Below, piece by piece: positions 9,528 through 17,343 of a DNA stretch of 64,000 nucleotides; the first letter of the stretch is position 1; every line of letters starts with the position of its first letter. The stretch lies in contig NZ_FQVB01000003.1 in assembly GCF_900129305.1 (NCBI RefSeq), positions 62,001 through 126,000 of the forward strand. The letters are read 5' to 3'. The DNA comes from Desulfacinum infernum DSM 9756 (GTDB taxonomy: Bacteria; Desulfobacterota; Syntrophobacteria; Syntrophobacterales; DSM-9756). A model generated the notes under the pieces. The model saw only the letters and a program-made list of their open reading frames with translations, searched no databases and was not told where the DNA came from. The translations under genes and the position numbers were made by a program.

Positions 9528-9971
9528 TCAACCGCCCCGACTTTCCGTTGAAGCCCCCACCGGTTCCGTCACCAGCCCGATCTGATCGATTCCCGACTGC
9601 CGAATGATGCTCATCACGTGCATGACGTAACCGTAGGGGATGGACTCATCGGATCTCAAAAAGACCCCCTGCGTTCCGCCCGTGTTGCGATAGATGGCCG
9701 CCAGTTTGGGGCCCAAGACGTCCAGTTCCACCGGGTACTCGTTGATATACACCTTTCTTTGAGCGTCGATGGTAACCACCAGCCGCTCCTGCTCCGACGG
9801 GATCGCCGGTGCCTCCACCTCCGGAAGGTTCACGTCGATGCCCTGCATCATCATGGGCGCGGTCACCATAAAGATGATCAGAAGCACCAACATGACATCC
9901 ACGAAGGGCGTCACGTTGATCTCAGACAGGAGTCTTCGGTCGGATTCGGGGATCTTCATGACATCATCCAC
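9528..9971 (-). CDS. tolR: Biopolymer transport protein TolR (ExbD family)
   Basis: Proton-channel subunit of the TolQR motor in the inner membrane. It shows the family signature SEINVTPFVDVMLVLLIIFM; the Asp in FVDVML is the conserved proton-carrying residue. A periplasmic domain follows. The longest frame starts at a GTG at 9971 that overlaps tolQ; an ATG at 9959 is equally plausible. Length 147 is normal. The 3' end lies next to the tolA start, consistent with one operon. Confidence 0.94.
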   Translation of the reverse strand: MDDVMKIPESDRRLLSEINVTPFVDVMLVLLIIFMVTAPMMMQGIDVNLPEVEAPAIPSEQERLVVTIDAQRKVYINEYPVELDVLGPKLAAIYRNTGGTQGVFLRSDESIPYGYVMHVMSIIRQSGIDQIGLVTEPVGASTESRGG

Positions 9972-10788
9972 TGGTGATTCCCGTCCGGACTGCGGACGAC
10001 GCCTCCGCCGCCGCCACCCGCACGCCGTGGGAAGATCGGCGCATCCACTCGCGCTTCATGAGGCTATAGAAATCCGAGGCAAAGTATCTCATCTGGCCGT
10101 CGATGCTCTGAACCTTGTTGATGAAGTGGTTGTAGAAGATAACCGCCGGAATGGCTGCGGCCAGCCCCACGGCGGTGGCCACGAGGGCCTCGGATATGCC
10201 CGGCGCCACGACGGCCAGGTTGGCCGCCCCCTTCAGACCGATTTCCTGAAAGGAGGTCATGATGCCCCAGACGGTGCCGAAAAGGCCGATGAAAGGCGCC
10301 GTATTGCCGGTGGTGGCCAGCAGGGGCAGGAAGCGTTCCAGGCGGCGCCTTTCCAGGAGCATGGCCCCCTCCATGGTCCTTTCCACGGTCTCCAGGGCGT
10401 CCTCCACCCCGTTCAGTGCCCCCTCTGTCGGGTTGCCCGCCTCCAGAGCCTTGCTCAAACGGCCCCACTCCACATAACCGGTTCGAAACACCTGGGCCAG
10501 GTAGCTCTCGTCCAGCAGCTGGCTCTCCCGGTACAGGTGGGCGAAGTTTTTCTTTTGGCGGTACAACTCGTAGAACTCCTCCGACTGTTTCTCGGCTCTC
10601 CGAAACAGACGCCACTTCACCAGCGCAATGCCCCAACACGCCAGGGACATGACCAGCAGGAGGAGCAAGACCAGCTTCACCATGGGGCCGGCGTGGCGGA
10701 TCATGTCGCTCACTCCGTTGCCGGCCCGCTGGTAGGGGGATGCCAGGGCCACCGTTGTCAGGAAGGTTGAAAGAAGGGAAAGGCTCAT
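9964..10788 (-). CDS. tolQ: TolQ proton channel (MotA/TolQ/ExbB family)
   Basis: Inner-membrane motor subunit that pairs with TolR. Transmembrane segments are visible near [20 protein letters not shown], in the [19 protein letters not shown] region, and at [20 protein letters not shown]. The last two carry the TolQ/ExbB signature, with Thr/Gly residues lining the channel. The start is placed at the ATG at 10788; a longer frame from 10839 would overlap cobB. The stop overlaps the tolR start. First of the tolQRAB-pal series, after cobB. Confidence 0.95.
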   Translation of the reverse strand: MSLSLLSTFLTTVALASPYQRAGNGVSDMIRHAGPMVKLVLLLLLVMSLACWGIALVKWRLFRRAEKQSEEFYELYRQKKNFAHLYRESQLLDESYLAQVFRTGYVEWGRLSKALEAGNPTEGALNGVEDALETVERTMEGAMLLERRRLERFLPLLATTGNTAPFIGLFGTVWGIMTSFQEIGLKGAANLAVVAPGISEALVATAVGLAAAIPAVIFYNHFINKVQSIDGQMRYFASDFYSLMKREWMRRSSHGVRVAAAEASSAVRTGITSG

Positions 10789-10819
10789 TCTCTTTACGCT
10801 CGCTTTCCTTGCCCGCCGA

Positions 10820-11557
10820 TCAAAGGCCCATGGCCGCAACGAGTGCGGGCAGGGCCCGACCGGCGGGTTGATCGATGTGGATATCCGTCACCGTGCGGGT
10901 CAATTCCGATTCCTGAGGATTGATCTCGATGATGAAGGCGCCGCGCCCTTTGGCGATGATCGGCAAATGGGATGCCGGAGCCACCGTGGCCGACGTTCCC
11001 ACCACCAGCAGCACATCGCACCGCTCGGCCATTCGAAAGGCCTCATTTTGGGCTTCGAAGGGAATGCCTTCGCCGAAGAAGACAAAATTGGGGCGGATAG
11101 GACCTCCGCACGGACAAAGCGGCGGCAGATCCCCGAGATCCAGCTCTTCGCGGGGGAAATGCCTGTGGCAAGAATCACACCGGGCGCTGCGCCCGTGCCC
11201 ATGGAACTCCACCACGTTCCTGCTCCCCGCCCGCTGGTGCAGGCTGTCCACGTTCTGGGTGACGATGCCCTTGAGGATTCCCCCTTGCTCCAGTTGCGCC
11301 AGTGCGTAATGGGCGGGATTAGGTTGGGCACCCCGAAGCAACCGGTCCATGTCCAGCAGCATCCGCCACACCTTCCCGGGATTTCGCCGAAAGGATCGGA
11401 TGTCCCCGTATTCCAGAGGGTCGTACTTGGACCACAAGCCTCCCGGACTTCGAAAATCGGGAATCCCGCTTTCCACGGAGATGCCCGCCCCGGTGAGGGC
11501 CACGGCCCGGGCGCTCTTCCCAAGCCGCTCGGCAGCCTGACGGATGGCTTGCTCCAT
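10820..11557 (-). CDS. cobB: Sir2-family NAD-dependent protein deacylase
   Basis: Sirtuin removing acyl groups from lysines with NAD+ as co-substrate. It has the NAD-binding GAGIS and PDFRSPGGLW motifs, the catalytic core TQNVDSLHQRAG, the active-site His in EFHG, a zinc site made of CDSC and CPCG, and GTSATVAPASHL. At 245 residues it matches the bacterial CobB length. The ATG at 11557 has GGGAG upstream. It lies between mltD and tolQ on the same strand, 31 bases ahead of tolQ, so it may be cotranscribed with the tol genes although no functional link is evident. Confidence 0.96.
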   Translation of the reverse strand: MEQAIRQAAERLGKSARAVALTGAGISVESGIPDFRSPGGLWSKYDPLEYGDIRSFRRNPGKVWRMLLDMDRLLRGAQPNPAHYALAQLEQGGILKGIVTQNVDSLHQRAGSRNVVEFHGHGRSARCDSCHRHFPREELDLGDLPPLCPCGGPIRPNFVFFGEGIPFEAQNEAFRMAERCDVLLVVGTSATVAPASHLPIIAKGRGAFIIEINPQESELTRTVTDIHIDQPAGRALPALVAAMGL

Positions 11558-11664
11558 GCGGTTAAGCTCCCGTTATCTGATCCATTTCCACACCCACGGG
11601 GCATCGTAGTGGCGTCCCGGTACCCTTGTCAAGGACGGAAGGACGGCAGCCCCGGCCACCACCG

Positions 11665-12759
11665 TCAGTCACGGTGGACAATGAGCTTTTGGCCCAGCCA
11701 GATGGTGGAGCCCTTGAGGCCGTTCCATCTCCGCAAATCGGATACGCTCACCCCGTAGCGCTTGGCGATCCTCGTCAGGGTGTCGCCTTTCTCAACCACA
11801 TGGAGCACCGCCTTGGGTTTGAAGGCCTCCAGGAAGGACGCCAGGTTTTGCCGGAATCGGGCTCCGTGGCCCCGTGGCAGCCGGAAGCGGTATTGTCCCC
11901 TGGGAATTTCCCGGGAGATGAAGGAGGGATTGAGGCGCTTGAACTCGCGATAGGTAATGCCCGCCTTCTCCGCCAGGGCCTGGATGGGTACGGGATATGG
12001 GACCGTCGCTTCCACGTAGTCGAAGGCTTCCTCCGGATAGCCCGCTCCTTTGGGCAGCACGTAGCCGTACTTTTCCGGGCTGGACAGGATGGCCTTGATG
12101 GCGAGAATCCGGAAGATGTAGCGTTCGGTTTCCGCGGGCAGCTTCAACTGATAGTAGTCGCGCACCTTCTGGCGCTCCATCTCTTCCTGGACGCGTCGTT
12201 CCCCGCAGTTATAGGCGGCGATGGCCAAGGTCCAGTTCTGGAACTGGTCGTAGAGGTCTTTGAGGTAGCGCAGGGCGCTGTCCGTGGCCAGTTCAAAGTC
12301 GTACCGCTCGTCCACCGAGCCTTGCGTTGCCAAGCCGTAGCGCTGTCCCGTTCCCGGAATGAACTGCCACAGCCCGGCGGCCCCCATGGGCGAATAGGCT
12401 CCATGCTGCAGGTCGCTCTCCGCCACGGCCACATACTTCAGGTCCAGCGGCAGGTTCCGGCGCTTCAGTTCCTCCTCGAATCGGGGGAAGAACCTTTCCG
12501 CCCTCTTGAGCCACAAGTAAACTTGGGCATGGGCATAAACGAGGATGGTGAACTCGCGGTCGAACCGTTCCCACACGTCCTGGACGTGGAGGGGGACAGG
12601 CTCCCCGCACAAATCCAAGTGGTTCGGCGGCTCCACATACGGCACCACCTGGACGGGCGGGGCTGCTTCCTGCTGAGCATTGACGGGAACGGATAGATAA
12701 GCGGAAAGGAAACAGAACAACGACAGGGCCCAGAGCCATTGCCTTCGACCCGTGGTCAT
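11665..12759 (-). CDS. mltD: Membrane-bound lytic transglycosylase D with LysM domain
   Basis: Periplasmic peptidoglycan-cleaving enzyme. A signal peptide (about residues 8-28) precedes an SLT domain with the catalytic Glu in KYVAVAESDLQHGAYSP, then GAAGLWQFIPGTGQRYGL and AIAAYNCGERRV. The C terminus has a LysM peptidoglycan-binding domain (HVVEKGDTLTRIAKRYGVSV...WLGQKL). The 364 residues fit a short MltD with one clear LysM. TAGGAG stands upstream of the ATG. It is the first gene of the minus-strand envelope block. The upstream region carries a long dyad at 12880-12907. Confidence 0.95.
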   Translation of the reverse strand: MTTGRRQWLWALSLFCFLSAYLSVPVNAQQEAAPPVQVVPYVEPPNHLDLCGEPVPLHVQDVWERFDREFTILVYAHAQVYLWLKRAERFFPRFEEELKRRNLPLDLKYVAVAESDLQHGAYSPMGAAGLWQFIPGTGQRYGLATQGSVDERYDFELATDSALRYLKDLYDQFQNWTLAIAAYNCGERRVQEEMERQKVRDYYQLKLPAETERYIFRILAIKAILSSPEKYGYVLPKGAGYPEEAFDYVEATVPYPVPIQALAEKAGITYREFKRLNPSFISREIPRGQYRFRLPRGHGARFRQNLASFLEAFKPKAVLHVVEKGDTLTRIAKRYGVSVSDLRRWNGLKGSTIWLGQKLIVHRD

Positions 12760-13189
12760 GGTTCAACTCCTACACCCACAAGCGTTTCGCATTCCGGACG
12801 GCCGCCATGCCGGGGCGGGCCTCCGGCTGGAAAATCTCTACCGCGGAACAGGACATTGAGTCCTTCGTGCGGCCGCATCGCAGGGGCCAATGATCATTCG
12901 CCCCTGCACTTCCCCGCCTTTGAAAGGCACATCGCATCGTTGGTTGTCACGGGCTCCCGTGACGGGGGTCAGTATGCCACAAAGACTACCAGGAGTCACG
13001 ACAACACTGGAGGAGGGAGCTGAAAGGCAGCCCGATGGGCTGAGCCAGGAGATCCCCGGCCTTCGGGAGGTGGGTGGGAAAGAAGACGCGGGGATGCCCG
13101 GGGCGGGTTCCGGCCCAGCCCGCAGGGGACCGCCCCACGTTCAAGGCCCATGAGGGAGCTAGCAACCTGTTTGATAACGCAAGGGATGA
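12760..13189. other. Gene-free region with dyads upstream of mltD
   Basis: No supported coding frame is present. Two strong dyads are visible. At 12880-12907 the arms GCAGGGG/CCCCTGC enclose a perfect AATGATCATT palindrome. At 12946-12963 there is a perfect GTCACGGG-CT-CCCGTGAC. From about 13000 the plus strand reads CACTGGAGGAGGGAG, a GCAGCCCGATGGGCTG-type hairpin and then AGCCAGGAGATCCCCGGCC, which loosely resembles the 3' part of a cobalamin riboswitch. The conserved 5' core was not found and no gene follows on the plus strand. Confidence 0.4.
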
Positions 13190-13452
13190 CTTTGTTTTTC
13201 GTAGCGCAGCCCTTCAGGGCTGCGGATGAATCCCCGAACGTCGGACAGGCCAATGGGGCATTGCCTGGCACTTCATTGGGTTACGGGCCCCTTTCCGCGG
13301 GGCTGAAGCCCCGCGGCTACGAAAGAAGACGGATTTCTTGTCGGTAGATTTTCGTCATCCCCGCAGAAGCGAGGATCCAGGACTTCCGGCAACTTATGGA
13401 CTCCCCCCCTGCGCGGGAGTGACGGTTTGCGGAGTCCTCGGACAGGCTCCTA
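13190..13452. repeat. Composite palindromic cassette after ndk
   Basis: Reverse-oriented copy of the cassette at 7101. The Q module (CGCAGCCCTTCAGGGCTGCG) lies near 13204 and the P module (CCGCGGGGCTGAAGCCCCGCGG) near 13296. A further unit follows at about 13350-13430, of the type CATCCCCGCAGAAGCGAGGATCC ... GCGGGAGTGACGG. The right end CCTCGGACAGGCTCCTA (13436-13452) is well kept; the left end is degenerate. Read on the minus strand, the terminal TAG is the ndk stop codon. Confidence 0.8.
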
Positions 13453-13866
13453 AGAACAGATCTCCAGCTCGGAGAAGAAAAACGCGATCTCCTTTTGGGC
13501 CGTTTCGGGAGCGTCCGAACCGTGGACGGTGTTTTTTTCCACGTCCAAAGCGAAGTCCTTGCGTATGGTCCCGGGCGCGGCATCCGCCGGATTGGTGGCG
13601 CCCATGAGCTCCCGGTTCCTTTGAATGACATTCTCCCCTTCCAGCACCATCACCACGATGGGCCCCGAGGACATGTAGGTGGTGAGGCTATCGAAGAAAG
13701 GCCTTTCCTTGTGCACCGCATAGAAGGCTTCCGCTTCTTTTTTGGTCAGATGGCGCATCTTCATGGCCACGATGCGGATGCCCGCCTTCTCAAACCGCTG
13801 AACCACTTCCCCTATGAGACCGCGCTCCACTCCATCGGGCTTGATGATCGACAGGGTTCGTTCCAT
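13450..13866 (-). CDS. ndk: Nucleoside diphosphate kinase
   Basis: Transfers the gamma-phosphate of ATP to NDPs through a phosphohistidine. The 138 residues include the N-terminal [15 protein letters not shown], the [18 protein letters not shown] nucleotide-binding segment, and [16 protein letters not shown] with the catalytic His. AGGAGG precedes the ATG at 13866. The stop codon TAG is contributed by the first bases of the adjoining repeat cassette. Confidence 0.98.
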   Translation of the reverse strand: MERTLSIIKPDGVERGLIGEVVQRFEKAGIRIVAMKMRHLTKKEAEAFYAVHKERPFFDSLTTYMSSGPIVVMVLEGENVIQRNRELMGATNPADAAPGTIRKDFALDVEKNTVHGSDAPETAQKEIAFFFSELEICS

Positions 13867-13973
13867 TCCTTTCCTCCTACGAATCGATTCTTTGTCTTGA
13901 GTCCGCTACCTGATGCGGTCTGGAGGGCCAAAAGTCAAGCCTCAACTTGCGGACAGCCCCCTCTGGCGCCCAC

Positions 13974-14000
13974 AAAAAACGGGGGGCTGTCCGCCCCCCG
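13974..14000 (-). terminator. Rho-independent terminator of the Tmc-like operon
   Basis: On the minus strand a GC stem CGGGGGGC/GCCCCCCG with loop GGACA is followed at once by six T residues. It starts about 40 bases downstream of the tetraheme cytochrome stop codon. Stem strength and U-run are those of a canonical intrinsic terminator. Confidence 0.88.
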
Positions 14001-14041
14001 ATCCGTTCCATCCCCCGAAAAACCGCGAGATTCCCAAGCCC

Positions 14042-14422
14042 TCACGGTTTGTGGCACTGGCCGCACATCACGGGCAGCTGCATGCCCTCCCGGCTGTTCA
14101 GCCGCTCATGGCACGATTTGCACTGCAGGTGAAAGGCCCTTTTGAGAGGCATGGGGCCGTCCTGTGCGTCCGCCGCATGGCAGGTGGAGCACTTTTGGCC
14201 GTCTCCTCCCAGGTTGGCCCCGTAGCGATCGTAGTCATGATGACACCGCGTGCAGTCGATGATCTCCGCGTGCCGCTCATGGGGGAATGTCACAGGCGGC
14301 CTTTCCAGGGGGGCAAGGGCTTCATCCTCGAGAACCATGACCTCGTCTTGGGCCCGGACGGCGGGACCCGTCGAAAGCGCCACGGCGAAGAGAGTCGCAA
14401 GGAACAGGACGGCGAATTTCAT
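14042..14422 (-). CDS. Periplasmic tetraheme cytochrome c3-type protein (TmcA-like)
   Basis: Small periplasmic electron carrier. The start is the ATG at 14422 with GGAGG four bases upstream; the longer frame to 14458 lacks support. A signal peptide ends near VRAQ. Four CxxCH heme sites are present (CTRCH, CSTCH, CKSCH, CGQCH). Extra His residues that could act as distal ligands include HERH, the second His of CHH and FH. Class III cytochromes of this size accept electrons from periplasmic hydrogenases or formate dehydrogenases. The gene is last in an operon with a cytochrome-b-like subunit and an HdrD-like protein, the composition of the Tmc complex of sulfate reducers. TmcA identity is inferred from context. 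Confidence 0.85.
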   Translation of the reverse strand: MKFAVLFLATLFAVALSTGPAVRAQDEVMVLEDEALAPLERPPVTFPHERHAEIIDCTRCHHDYDRYGANLGGDGQKCSTCHAADAQDGPMPLKRAFHLQCKSCHERLNSREGMQLPVMCGQCHKP

Positions 14423-14490
14423 AGAACCTCCATTCAACGGAATCGTTTTCCACCTCACAGTGAAGCATTAGCGGAGGGCCCCGGTGGGGA

Positions 14491-15009
14491 TCAGCTGCTC
14501 TCGTCCCCGGGCGCGGCCGGCCCACCGTTTTCCAGCGCAAGCCGCTGCTTGGGTGAGGTCACGATGGACACCTGGCAACTTGCCCGAAGCGATACCTGCT
14601 GGGCGTTTTCCCCCAGATGCGGTTTTTCCAGGTCCAGTGCCTGTTGCGGATCCTTGATGGTGTAGGGCCCCATGACGATCAGATCCACTTTCTCCCTTCG
14701 GGCAAATCGCAGGATCTCCACCCAGGGGATGCCGGCCCGCACCTCCACTCGAAGGTTCTTGGGCTCTTCCTCCTCCACCCGGATGGAATAGTACTCCCGC
14801 AACTTGGCCTTGAGCTTCTCAAAGACCTCGGGCCCCGCCCACGTTTCCCCATCCTCGGTGATGACGTGCCCCGAATATCGATGCCGGGACTCCAAGACAT
14901 GCAGGATGATGAGCTCAGCCCCCGACCTCTCCGCAAGATCCAGGGCGGCGGCAAAGGCGTAATCGGAGCTGGCATAGAGATCCGCGCAAAAGAGTATCTT
15001 TTTATACAT
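14491..15009 (-). CDS. Universal stress protein (UspA family)
   Basis: Cytosolic Usp fold, 172 residues. The N-terminal beta strand reads KKILFCADLYASSDYAFAAA, and the region from LIVMGPY through HLGENAQQVSLRASCQVSIV corresponds to the ATP-binding G-2x-G-9x-G(S/T) area. It has a ~20-residue insertion between the glycine of MGP and the GENAQQV motif, so ATP binding is uncertain. GGAGGAGG lies upstream of the ATG. It is embedded between the HdrD-like and cytochrome c genes of the Tmc-like operon. Its role there is unknown; regulation or stabilisation of the complex are guesses. Confidence 0.85.
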   Translation of the reverse strand: MYKKILFCADLYASSDYAFAAALDLAERSGAELIILHVLESRHRYSGHVITEDGETWAGPEVFEKLKAKLREYYSIRVEEEEPKNLRVEVRAGIPWVEILRFARREKVDLIVMGPYTIKDPQQALDLEKPHLGENAQQVSLRASCQVSIVTSPKQRLALENGGPAAPGDESS

Positions 15010-15066
15010 GTGGCCTCCTCCCTTCTCCGTTAAGCGCCGCCCCGGTACCGGCCCGGTCCCCGGGCA

Positions 15067-16407
15067 CTACTCCTCCGGGGCCTCTTCCTCGTCGGGCTTG
15101 AACTTGTCCGGGATGATCATCATCTCGCAGATCAGTTCCTTCAAAGACACCACGCGAATACCCAGTTCGTATTCCTTGTTCAGATCGCTCAGCTGGTCAA
15201 AGCAGTTGTGGCAGGGAGCGATCACCACCTTGGCGCCGGTGGCCCGGATCTGCTCCGCCTTGACGCGCCCGCTGGCCATGCGCTTGGGCTTGTATTCGGG
15301 TCCCATGGGAATGAAGCCGCCTCCGCCCCCGCAGCAGTGATTGTACTCCCTGTTGGGGGACATATCCCGAAAGTCTTCGGCCAGGAACTGAACCAGCTTG
15401 CGGCCTTCTTCCCACAGGCCGCCGTTTCGGGACACGTTGCACGGGTCCTGGTAGGTAACCGGCTCTTTGAGTCGCTTGGCCGGATCGATCTGGATGCGGC
15501 CGTCCCGCAGGTACTCATAGAAGAGTTGCACCGAATGCACGATGGGAACCGGCGGTTTGCCGTCGGGATAACCCGCCAGGTAGGGCCCCTCGAAAAGGGC
15601 GGAACGGAAGGCATGGCCGCATTCGGTGATGAGGATGTACTGCACGCCCAGTTCCACAGCTTTCTCGTACATGTTGCGCACCACCTGCCCGGCCAGGGCC
15701 TTGTCGCCGGCAAACATGGGCAGATTGGTGCAGTCCCAGCCCGTGCTGGGCATGGTCCAGTCCTCCCCGGCCACCGTGAAGATCTGGGCCGCTTGGGCCA
15801 GGTCCTGGGGATAGAACATGGGCTCCCGGGGATTGACCGTGTACATGTACTTGGCGCCCTTCTTGTCGATGGGAATGGTGACTCCCTTGACCTCGTCCTG
15901 AGTCTCCTCGGCCATCCACTCGCAGGTGTCGATGAAATCCTCTGAGCTCATGCCCATCTGATTGCCCGTCTCCCGGTAGTTCACCACCGCCCGGGCCAGA
16001 CCCTCGGGTGTGATCCCTTGGGAATAGAGGATGGTTCGGGTCACGGCGATCATGGTGGCAATGTCGATCCCGAAAGGGCAATAGAGGGAGCAGCGCTTGC
16101 ACGTGGTGCATTCACCCCAGACGATGTCGGCGCAGCGCTTCAGGAAGTCCCAATCCACCCGCCCTTTTCTCTTGTAGAGCTCGCCCAAGGTGTTCTTGAA
16201 CTTGTAGGCGGGGCTCAGCTTCGGGTCTTTGTCGTGGGCCAGGTAAAAGAAACAGCTCTCCGCACACAAGCCGCAGCGGGCACAAATGCTGAGCCAGGTG
16301 CGAATGCGGGCCCCATCGTTGGCGTCCAACAATTCGCGAATCTTCTTCACATCAACCTGAGGCGTGTCGGCACTGTCGTGCACTTGTCGTTCCGCACTCG
16401 CTGCCAT
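15067..16407 (-). CDS. HdrD-like Fe-S/CCG-domain electron transfer protein (TmcB-like)
   Basis: Cytoplasmic iron-sulfur protein, 446 residues. An N-terminal ferredoxin-type domain has two [4Fe-4S] motifs (CARCGLCAESC and CTTCKRCSLYCPFG). It is followed by two CCG-type modules, the second with DPCNVSRNGG, HCCGGGGGF and PCHNC. This is the architecture of HdrD, DsrK, HmcF and TmcB subunits, which pass electrons between a membrane cytochrome b and a cytoplasmic disulfide or other acceptor. A good ribosome site (GGAGACGG) precedes the ATG. The neighbouring cytochrome-b-like gene upstream and tetraheme cytochrome downstream favour TmcB. Confidence 0.86.
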   Translation of the reverse strand: MAASAERQVHDSADTPQVDVKKIRELLDANDGARIRTWLSICARCGLCAESCFFYLAHDKDPKLSPAYKFKNTLGELYKRKGRVDWDFLKRCADIVWGECTTCKRCSLYCPFGIDIATMIAVTRTILYSQGITPEGLARAVVNYRETGNQMGMSSEDFIDTCEWMAEETQDEVKGVTIPIDKKGAKYMYTVNPREPMFYPQDLAQAAQIFTVAGEDWTMPSTGWDCTNLPMFAGDKALAGQVVRNMYEKAVELGVQYILITECGHAFRSALFEGPYLAGYPDGKPPVPIVHSVQLFYEYLRDGRIQIDPAKRLKEPVTYQDPCNVSRNGGLWEEGRKLVQFLAEDFRDMSPNREYNHCCGGGGGFIPMGPEYKPKRMASGRVKAEQIRATGAKVVIAPCHNCFDQLSDLNKEYELGIRVVSLKELICEMMIIPDKFKPDEEEAPEE

Positions 16408-16453
16408 CTATCCGTCTCCATTTGAACGTTGAAATATTCGGATGCGTCGAACC

Positions 16454-17113
16454 TTACCAGGTGCGGGCGCCGCGCCGGGCTCCCATCTCAAAACCGATAA
16501 AGGCCCTGGTAAAGAAGAAGAGGACCATGTGTCCCAGCTTGGTGAAGGGAATGCAGATGAGGAGGATTTCGCTCGTGAGAACGTGGAGAATCAACATGAG
16601 ATCATAGGGCCCCCAGTGGTGATAGGCGCAAAAGCCGGTTAGAAAGGGAAGGGCCGTGCCCACCAGCACCGTGTAGTCCCAAGGCGTGGTGAGGATCCGC
16701 ACTTCCGGGCGTACCAGGCGGCGCACCAGAAGAAACAAGGCACACGCCAGGACCATGAGGGTCAGGGCATCCGCCCAGGCGTCGGGCATGGACCAGAGGC
16801 TCACACCGAACGCCTCGTCCCACAACAGATTGTGCGCGGCCAGGAAGAGGGGCACCGCCAGGATCCCCACGTGAAAAAGAAAGAAGACGAGGCTGAAGAC
16901 CAGCTGGCGGCGCATGGAAACGCTTCCCCACGGCACCAGCCAATGCACGATGGACTTGATCGCCCAGTTCCAATCCATGTGGTTGTAGAAGACCCGGTCC
17001 CGTTCCTTGCTGAGCCCGTAGAGGAATGCGATCCGGACCGCCAGGCCCCCCAAAAAGATCACGAACGTCGCCCATAAAGCCGGGCCGGTCAGAAACTGAT
17101 AGAGCCCACTCAT
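16454..17113 (-). CDS. Cytochrome-b-like membrane subunit (NarI/TmcC family)
   Basis: Integral membrane protein that probably carries b hemes and moves electrons between the periplasmic cytochrome and the Fe-S subunit. The start is set at the ATG at 17113 (MSGLYQFLTGP) with AGAGGA upstream; the longer frame to 17224 would include promoter DNA. The 219 residues contain about five hydrophobic helices. Candidate heme-ligand His residues are in IVHWLVPW, FFLFHVGI, YHHWG and LILHVLTSE. First gene of the Tmc-like operon, driven by the candidate promoter at 17189-17215. Confidence 0.82.
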   Translation of the reverse strand: MSGLYQFLTGPALWATFVIFLGGLAVRIAFLYGLSKERDRVFYNHMDWNWAIKSIVHWLVPWGSVSMRRQLVFSLVFFLFHVGILAVPLFLAAHNLLWDEAFGVSLWSMPDAWADALTLMVLACALFLLVRRLVRPEVRILTTPWDYTVLVGTALPFLTGFCAYHHWGPYDLMLILHVLTSEILLICIPFTKLGHMVLFFFTRAFIGFEMGARRGARTW

Positions 17114-17188
17114 GCCGTATCCTCTTCTGCTCGGGGAAGGTGAGCCGCACGATGCACACGTTCCGCGCGGCGCAAAATCGCTCGTGAA

Positions 17189-17215
17189 TCTATAGCCTTC
17201 TGAGTCGATCGTCAA
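17189..17215 (-). promoter_or_regulatory. Candidate sigma70 promoter for the Tmc-like operon
   Basis: On the minus strand TTGACG (17215-17210) and TATAGA (17194-17189) are 15 bases apart, a slightly short spacing. The predicted start lies about 70 bases before the cytochrome-b-like gene. It diverges from the promoter at 17265-17293. Confidence 0.4.
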
Positions 17216-17220
17216 GAGTC

Positions 17221-17236
17221 GCACAAGGAATTGTGC
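17221..17236. promoter_or_regulatory. Palindrome between divergent promoters (operator candidate)
   Basis: GCACAAGGAATTGTGC has perfect 6-bp arms and lies between the two divergent promoter candidates, next to the -35 element of the leftward one. Its symmetry and place suit a dimeric regulator, but no binding protein is indicated. Confidence 0.35.
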
Positions 17237-17264
17237 ATTTCTCCAAGGCCTGATTTCATGCCGG

Positions 17265-17293
17265 TTGACAGTCCTCCAACCCCGGGATATGGG
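17265..17293 (+). promoter_or_regulatory. Candidate sigma70 promoter for the methyltransferase
   Basis: TTGACA (17265-17270) and TATGGG (17288-17293) are separated by exactly 17 bases, about 50 bases before the GTG start at 17344. Confidence 0.5.
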
Positions 17294-17343
17294 TTGATGA
17301 CAGGGTGAAAAATGAAAGCCGTTCAGTGAGAAAAGGAGCCCAC

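Noticed and set aside
12946-13100. Cobalamin riboswitch as an annotated feature
   Set aside because: Only the 3' string resembles the consensus; the conserved 5' core could not be located and no B12 gene follows.
13150-13347. Short ORF containing FVAQPFRAADE and GLKPRGYERR peptides
   Set aside because: These peptides are translations of the P and Q repeat modules and recur wherever the cassette occurs, so this is not a gene.
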